DNA of 64,000 bases from Cymbomonas tetramitiformis (Eukaryota > Chlorophyta > Pyramimonadophyceae > Pyramimonadales > Pyramimonadaceae): positions 62,001 to 126,000 of the forward strand of contig LGRX02034662.1 in assembly GCA_001247695.2 (NCBI GenBank), in the 5' to 3' direction. Positions 57,341 through 64,000 of the stretch are shown one piece after another. A program made the position numbers and the translations under genes. The notes under the pieces are model-generated. The model did no database searches. It was given only the letters and a program-made list of their open reading frames with translations, and was not told where the DNA came from. How positions within the stretch are numbered: position 1 is the first letter of the stretch; each line of letters opens with the position of its first letter.

Positions 57341-58600
57341 GACCCTGACAGATCTCCCCTCTTAAAAGAGTTGTGACCTCACAACGGGCATACCTTTGTA
57401 TATGTCTATGATGTCTTTGTTGTTGTCGCTTCTTGCTGGTACCAGTCTTCTTACACCGATTTGAGGCGTCCCTCATGGTGTTTTTAGGTTATTGGGGGGA
57501 ACTGAGTCCACTTTAGTCCCTCACCTTACAGTTCTTAGGATGTAGCCCACCTTTCTGGAAATCGTATCGTATTTCAGAGTGACGTTTCAAGGTTCAATGA
57601 ATTGCGTTTCGTGATGCAGATTGACGCTGGATTACTGATTGATCCACACGTATCGTGCGTCAGAGTGACGATTCAAAGCATCCGAAGTCTACGTTACGGA
57701 TTATTTGCGCTAGCCGTCGTTCTTTGCGAACGATGATCCCACGATTTAACGATTTATAATCGCACGATTCTCGGCCTTATATATATGACTGATCGACGAA
57801 AACCCTTGGGTACATGTTTCCACAGTTATATATAGTGCACCCAACCCTTCCTCCCCTCCTTAAGCTACTTTGGAGGATCATAGGCGGCAACGGGGAGCCC
57901 GATTTTGGGGCTTGTTTTTAATGCAAACGGAGTGGCCCTGCTTAACGGGATTGGACTTATAATCCTTTACCCGGTCTGCTCAACTCCTCAATATTTGGTC
58001 CGGTACGCGCGCTTTGACGAACATCTATCGCGATGAGTGAGAATGGATTCGCCACGTACTAATGTGAAATTTCTTTAGTTATGTTTGTCAAGCACAACTT
58101 AGGATCACAACTCCGTCTACCTCAGTCGATATCTCCGGTAGCTTCGGATGACTGGCCACAGAATCCGATGACAAACCACGGTCTTGGCAAAGGTAGCATT
58201 AGCAGTTTTTCACAGATATTGGTACCCGCATATATGCGTATCTGTGTAAGGGTATGATTTATACAAGGCTCACTACACCTTAGCAAGGAAGGATCAATTC
58301 CTGCTCCTGTCATATCAATTTGATGCAGGGTAAAAAATGTTAGGGATATAACCCTGCAGTTCTCGGGTTGCAGCCCATTGCACCGAAGGCGCATCGCAGT
58401 TCTTGGGATGCAGCCCTGCAGTTCTTGGGATGCAGCCCTGATATATATATATGACCAATGGACGAAAACCTCTTGGGTACATGTTTCCACGGCCTGATTA
58501 TTATTTGGTCGGCAATTATTGGCAAAAGTCATCGGCTATCAGCTTTTGACTCAGAAGCCACAATGTTATAGAAGCTGCGACCTATTGTAACCATATGCGG
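57341..58600. other. Region with a duplicated TATATA/GGGTACATGTTTCC block
   Basis: No gene. A block TATATATATGAC-GA-CGAAAACC-TTGGGTACATGTTTCCAC occurs at 57778-57822 and again at 58441-58492. GGG(T/A)TGCAGCCC hairpin motifs start in this region (58372, 58407, 58427). Confidence 0.5.
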
Positions 58601-61600
58601 CAATTATACCTTCAGCATACGTAGACAATATGATTATGTGGAACTTATAATCCTTATAAGTTGCATCATGATAAATTTATCCAGGTGTTAACAAATGTTC
58701 AGGATTTGATAAGGGGTTGACGCCCCAAGCCAAAGGTCACTGTCTCATAAGGCTCGCCTCAAGTGTGCGGCTTTGAGGATTAGCGTCCTGGCGAGGCACA
58801 GTCATGATGCTTCCTAGTCCAATGGAGCTGGAAATGAGGATGCAAATGATATCCGAAGACAAGAAGGCTTTTGGTTGGCCAGAGTTGCTGTCTAGATGCT
58901 TAACCTCGATGGGGTTGCATTAGGATACAAACTGTGCAACCATGCATGTGACTTATGCATTGGTGTATGACTTTGATGAATTGTCTCTTGTCATGAACCT
59001 GGAAGGAATGACGGGCAAATAGCTAGAGTGGCGGATTTACTCACTCGGTTTTGCTGTTTATGGAATTCGATGCCTGATGGCACAACTGGCAATCCTTTGC
59101 TCAGATGCTTTCCTTAAGACATTGGCAACAACTTGTGTGCCAGCTTCTCTAGATTTGGGGAGAAACCATGGATCAACAATTTATGAATCAAAACACATGT
59201 ATCAAGGTTGATTCAACGAATCCTTCAACTCTTGAATTTCGACAATCAGCATCTCAGGCTGTTGACGTCAAAGTGATGGTCGTAAGCTTACAATATAGCT
59301 TATTTACATTTGAAAAACCATCGTTCTCCTATGTCAGTGCCCCTATAATATGATAGAGCCGGAGAAATATGCATCTATGATTTCTTCATAATGAACTTTA
59401 TGTGTCAATAAGTCAAATAAGACTTCATTTGATGTTTCAATCGGCATGATGTACCGTGTCATCAACTTCATGGCTGCTATACACAGATGCTGGAACTTTT
59501 GATAAGATTTTTAATCTTCCAAGCAAAATCACAATGATGTAAATCAATTTGTGGCAGCTGTATGAAAAATGAATGAATCTATACTCTTCCTCCCCCTCGT
59601 AAAAAGAGCTGTATCAAACCAATCAGATGGTGATGGAGCATGTTATTCAATCATTATGTTATGTGAAAAATGGTTTGATAGAGAATCAGACTAAGATTAC
59701 TCATCGAATGCTTTAGAGGTAACAATGTCAATCTGAACATTGATTCTCTGTACGTCATATTGGCAATATGCCTGACGATTTTGAATGTGGCAAATGCCAG
59801 ATGATGTCAAATGCAGTTGTTGGGTTGCAGCCCACATACATTTGTCAATTCAGGGTCACTATAGTGTGCCCAACTTAGACAATGTTCTGGAAAATGATTG
59901 TCATGATGAACAAAGAAATCAGTGATGGAGAGTTACCGAAGTTAACTTTGGTATATATCGAAGCTAATGGAGAGTCAATCAAGAAGTGTCCGTAATGACA
60001 ACAACTTACTACGAGTTGTATTTTCGTAGTTGATGGATGGCTGACATGTCATTTCATTATGAATAAAACATGGCATTGCCTAGTGATATGTGTATATTCT
60101 TCAGCACATGATCACTTATCTCAATGGTGCACATTTTATTTTTGGGCAAACACTATTCAGAGACTTGTTATGATAAAGAAGTATGAATGATGAATGTGTC
60201 ATTTCAATCCGATAGAATTGTGACTTGTTTATGACTATAAAATTTCTGTCACTTTCCAGAATGAGGATGAACTGTGCTTGGAGACCGTATGCAGATTGCG
60301 GGTTTTCCAAGACTTCGTGGCCTAATGGATGAGGCAACAAATTTCTAAACATTCCAGAATGAATTTTCAAAGAGTCTTCATTTCTTAATGAAGCATGCTT
60401 GTCTTATGTGCCGAAATAATATGAAATTACAAATATGGTGTCAATCTATATGATTGTGGATGGTTTATACCATTGTATGCTATTCCACAAATAAATAGTG
60501 ATGTCAGAATAAAACTTTGGACAATTGCAACTTAGTACAAACTCGAGTGCATTCAAGTCCATTTATGTGCTCAGAATCTGAATCTAATGTGCTTTCTATA
60601 TGCACAGGATATAACATTTTTTCTATGCGATTCTGGATTCGGGAACTAGAGTCAATGTAAAAGTCTTTTCCTATTTCAGACGATGAAACCCTTATTCCCT
60701 TAGGTGTAATACCTTATTGTAAGGAATAGTCATTTTCAATACAAGTTTCAATCGATTTTCTCAAATCTGTCACTTTTATGATGATCAGATTGGTCATTTC
60801 AGCATAACCATTTCCCCTCGCTGAAGGAGATGACTCCCATCATAGGGCGGTATATTACAGTAGCTGTTTTCATATGACACATGAAAAACATGAATAACTC
60901 TTGGAGAATTTCGGAATAAACATCCTGGATTGGCTGTGCTTGATTGTTCTATGCCCAAAAATGACCGAAGAGATTGCTTGCCATTTTTCAGCCATATAGC
61001 GTGGAGGCTGCTTAACAACGGTTGGGACATAAGCTAAATAGCTATGTCAGCTATGTCGGAGGCTGAATAGCCATGATTGCACAGACTTTGTCTTTCATGA
61101 TGAATAGACCTCTGAGAAATGGTGTCTGAAAAATCAATTGACAACAACTCAACCTTTTGGTATGATGAAGAGCTGATGATCTTTGTTGCACTATATGAAA
61201 TGCCTCGTGATATATAATCTCACAGAATAGGCATTGCTCAATGGCAATATGATCAGATATGTAATGATCAATGAAGACAAGATGGTTGGTATGGCTCATT
61301 CAGTAGGCATAATTATTTCAAAGAGATGCCAATACACGGATACATATCAAGACATAAGGGCAATAGGCTTATTGTATAGCCTTAAAGGCAGCTAGCATTT
61401 ATGCTACATTGGTTAGCTCAGTGGCTTTGACCTTTCTAGGTGTTGTACTCAGGCTGTAGCCTGCATATTGCATTGAGTACTCTTGACACCTTTAATGATA
61501 CAATCAGATGATATGTATGAAATATCAAGAATGGTTGCCCTTTTTAATGATCATCGGTGGCAGAGGCTATAGTGCTTGCACCGTGTCAATATACAATTCT

Positions 61601-62900
61601 AGTCTGGATACATGTTAGACCAGATGTATACAATGTCTAGGTCTTCAAAATCAAGCTCATATGTATCATGGCTGATGTATGTGTCAACTTCATGGAGTTC
61701 TGCGTGGTTTGACTGTATTCAGTCAGGCTTACCAAAACAAAAACAATGATGCAACTTACTTGTTTTATTATTTGTCTTTATTATTTATTTGGGTTTTAGT
61801 TGTATTTCTAGCTTATCATCTTCCCCCCTCAAGGAAGTGTATTGCTAGGCGGTTGTCAAGCGCCGTTCAAATACAACAGAGGTCCGACCTCTATGTGATG
61901 ACGTGGAAGCTTTCTATGAAGCTGGATAGCAGTTCTCGGGTTGCAGCCCATTGCACCGAAGGTGCATTGCAGTTATTGGGATGCAGCCCGAATCCACGTC
62001 ATCAGCGTGGGTCATATAGTGCCCAAGCATGTGCTGTATATATACAACACTACCCTCCAGCGGCGAAGTGGTTTGCTATTACCATCATCGTATGCTGTGG
62101 GATATCAATATATGATCAGAGAGCATGGATATATATATATTTACCATGTTTGTCAATATCGGAGAGACTATGTCTTTTTTTAAAATCCTCATGACTATAT
62201 GTATAATGGTGCTATACTGATGTCAACACCTTCTCTCTGAGTGTTTCATTGATTTCAGATGTGATGTCGTGGCATAAAATATGTCCACGTCATTGGCACG
62301 AGTCATGCTGTGTCCATGCATACACGATCTTAGCGCAGGTCACAATACAGTGCCCGAGCATACGCGATTTTAGCGTAGGTCACATTGTGCCTCCATTTAT
62401 TACATCTGAGAATATATGTTACTCGTCTTTGTGAGTTTAGACAGCATTGTGCTGATTGCAATGCTTTCTCTGGTGACTTATATATCACAGATTATACCAA
62501 TGTGGTGATCAGTCCAGTGCAATATTTTGTCACCGGAATGTACAGGGATTGTAAATGATTGCAATCCAGCCGGAGGAATAATCTCAACAGCTTATTCTGT
62601 ACTAATGAATTCATCGGAGTTATACTTATTTCGACGATTCAAAAACCCATGTCATTGTAGTGATGACAGCTCATATGAATATATAGGGTTTTTGCTGGAT
62701 GTGACACACCGACTGTCACCTGTCACTTCCTATAGTAGGCTGGGTGACCGTCACCAGTAGACGGGAAACACCCGTTAGTATTTATGTGTATCTCTTTTAT
62801 CAATCTGAGACTTTTTACCGTTCTGATATCGAAACGGTAGGCTATTTAATTTAGAATATTTTTTCATAATGTTAGAATAACCCATTTTCATCGTTAATTT
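58600..62900. other. AT-rich, CpG-poor block without recognisable genes
   Basis: Long stretch rich in TG and CA and visibly poor in CG compared with the rest of the window. All frames are short. It carries the recurring GGG(T/A)TGCAGCCC motif (59821, 61937, 61977) and a few protein-like but stop-ridden segments (for example on the minus strand at 60800-61300). This is the look of an old, methylation-decayed transposon cluster. Confidence 0.5.
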
Positions 62901-63043
62901 AGAATAAGTTTTCTTTATGTCATCCGGCTATGACCGGTGTATGCATCCCTGACGCTGTACTGTGTCACCTGTTGAGCTATCCCCATGCCTGATGCCATGC
63001 GAAATATTACACTGAAGAGTTGTCTTGCCGTGATGTCCATATG

Positions 63044-63101
63044 TCCGAATGGAACCAAAAACCGTTCGATTAAAATCGAACGGTTTTTGGTTCCATTCGG
63101 A
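63044..63101. repeat. 58-bp perfect palindrome
   Basis: The 28-bp arm TCCGAATGGAACCAAAAACC plus GTTCGATT is exactly mirrored on the other strand around a two-base centre. Confidence 0.95.
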
Positions 63102-63103
63102 AA

Positions 63104-63139
63104 GATTCACGGCCGTGAATCTAAAAGTCACGGCCGTGA
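63104..63139. repeat. Two adjacent CACGGCCGTG palindromes
   Basis: GATTCACGGCCGTGAATC (63104-63121) is a perfect 18-bp palindrome, followed seven bases later by TCACGGCCGTGA (63128-63139). They lie immediately beside the 58-bp palindrome. Confidence 0.93.
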
Positions 63140-63227
63140 ATAACGACTCTTTACGCATAATGACTTTTATTATTTGCCATCTTTGCCACAATAGACACTC
63201 ACGGCGTGTTCTGCTTGAAAAAAAGTA

Positions 63228-64000
63228 AGTAACTTGAAGCCTTGAGCTTCAAGTTACTGAAAGATATGTATCTTGGCAGTATGTGTGCCAAGTTTCGTGC
63301 GTTAGGACGCACGGGAAGCCCTCGGCTGTTTGGCATCTTTGGGTTTGGGTGTCACGTTCGAACCCAAACCCAAAACATCTGCCTTAGAAATAGATTGCGC
63401 GTTTCGCGCACAAGTAACTTGAAGCCTTGAGCTTCTGGTAACTTAAATATATGTACCATGGTAGTATTCGCGCCAAGTTTCGTGCGTTAGGACGCACGGG
63501 AAGCCCTCGGCTGTTTGGCATCTTTGGGTTTGGGTGCACGTTCGAACCCAAACCCAAAGCATCTGCCTTAGAAATAGATTGCGCGTTTCGCGCACAAGTA
63601 ACTTGAAGCCTTGAGCTTCTGGTAACTTAAAGATATGTATCTTGGCAGTATGTGTGCCAAGTTTCGTGCTCTAGGACGCACGGGAAGCCCTCGGCTGTTT
63701 GGCATCTTTGGGTTTGGGTGTCACGTTCGAACCCAAACCCAAAACATCTGCCTTAGAAATAAATTGCGCGTTTCGCGCACAAGTAACTTGAAGCCTTGAG
63801 CTTCTGGTAACTTAAATATATGTACCATGGTAGTATTCGTGCCAAGTTTCGTGCGTTAGGACGCACGGGAAGCCCTCGGCTGTTTGGCATCTTTGGGTTT
63901 GGGTGTCACGTTCGAACCCAAACCCAAAACATCTGCCTTAGAAATAGATTGCGCGTTTCGCGCACAAGTAACTTGAAGCCTTGAGCTTCTGGTAACTTAA
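63228..64000. repeat. Satellite of about 185 bp with alternating monomer types
   Basis: Monomer starts (AAGTAACTTGAAGC) at 63228, 63412, 63596, 63781 and 63966; the array runs off the window. Monomers 1 and 3 carry GTATCTTGGCAGTATGTG, monomers 2 and 4 carry GTACCATGGTAGTATTCG, so the higher-order unit is a dimer of about 369 bp. Within each monomer lie successive inverted repeats: the terminal AAGTAACTTGAAGC/GCTTC..., GTGCGT/ACGCAC, AGCC/GGCT, TTTGGGTTTGGGT/ACCCAAACCCAAA and GCGC/GCGC. Confidence 0.95.

Noticed and set aside
63228..64000. Telomeric sequence from TTTGGG motifs
   Set aside because: The motif occurs as a fixed inverted pair within each 185-bp monomer, not as a head-to-tail telomere run.

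Overview
The window reads as nuclear DNA of a unicellular eukaryote. Genes are broken by many GT-AG introns with GC-rich third codon positions in exons, intergenic DNA is full of minisatellites and decayed transposons, and there is no operon structure. Intron-rich genes, a DIRS-type tyrosine-recombinase retroelement, cadherin-like beta-sandwich and cyclic-nucleotide-binding proteins, and short TTTAGGG-like tracts would fit a green alga of the prasinophyte kind. That placement is inference; no rRNA or organelle marker is present.

Four gene models could be assembled by hand from frame-consistent splice sites. (1) 1942-7246 (+): a six-exon, 381-residue single-pass membrane protein with two cadherin-like beta-sandwich regions, the first split by a helical insertion; its first exon is too short to show in a simple ORF scan. 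(2) 14904-24405, possibly starting upstream to 30.9 kb (-): a gene of at least eleven exons with one canonical and one degenerate cyclic-nucleotide-binding domain and a long Pro/Ser-rich tail. A plus-strand fragment resembling the same domain lies inside its 3.3-kb intron. (3) 34225-36529 (+): a four-exon M14-type zinc metallopeptidase whose last coding segment is repeated twice more downstream. (4) 48328-48707 (-): a small two-exon gene of unknown function. Weaker exon candidates are at 27.7, 30.7 and 45.6 kb, and zinc-knuckle/RGG exons sit on a tandem duplication at 31.3-32.4 kb.

Mobile and repeated DNA dominates the rest. At 13.1-13.6 kb there is a near-perfect inverted repeat with 227-bp arms. 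At 28-30 and 43.4-43.8 kb lies a dispersed repeat family. At 52.5-54.3 kb two copies of a short inverted-repeat element sit close together, the first interrupted by a nested hAT-like insertion whose empty site is preserved in the second. At 54.7-56.7 kb (-) is a 5'-truncated DIRS-like element keeping RNase H, methyltransferase and tyrosine recombinase modules. From 57 to 63 kb the DNA is AT-rich and poor in CpG with no recognisable gene. The window ends in a satellite of about 185 bp (63228 to the edge) whose monomers alternate between two types and consist largely of consecutive hairpin-forming segments.

Several introns have been enlarged by their own private minisatellite. Because some units are multiples of three, these arrays create long meaningless open frames on both strands. 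I found no CRISPR array, defence island, tRNA or rRNA.
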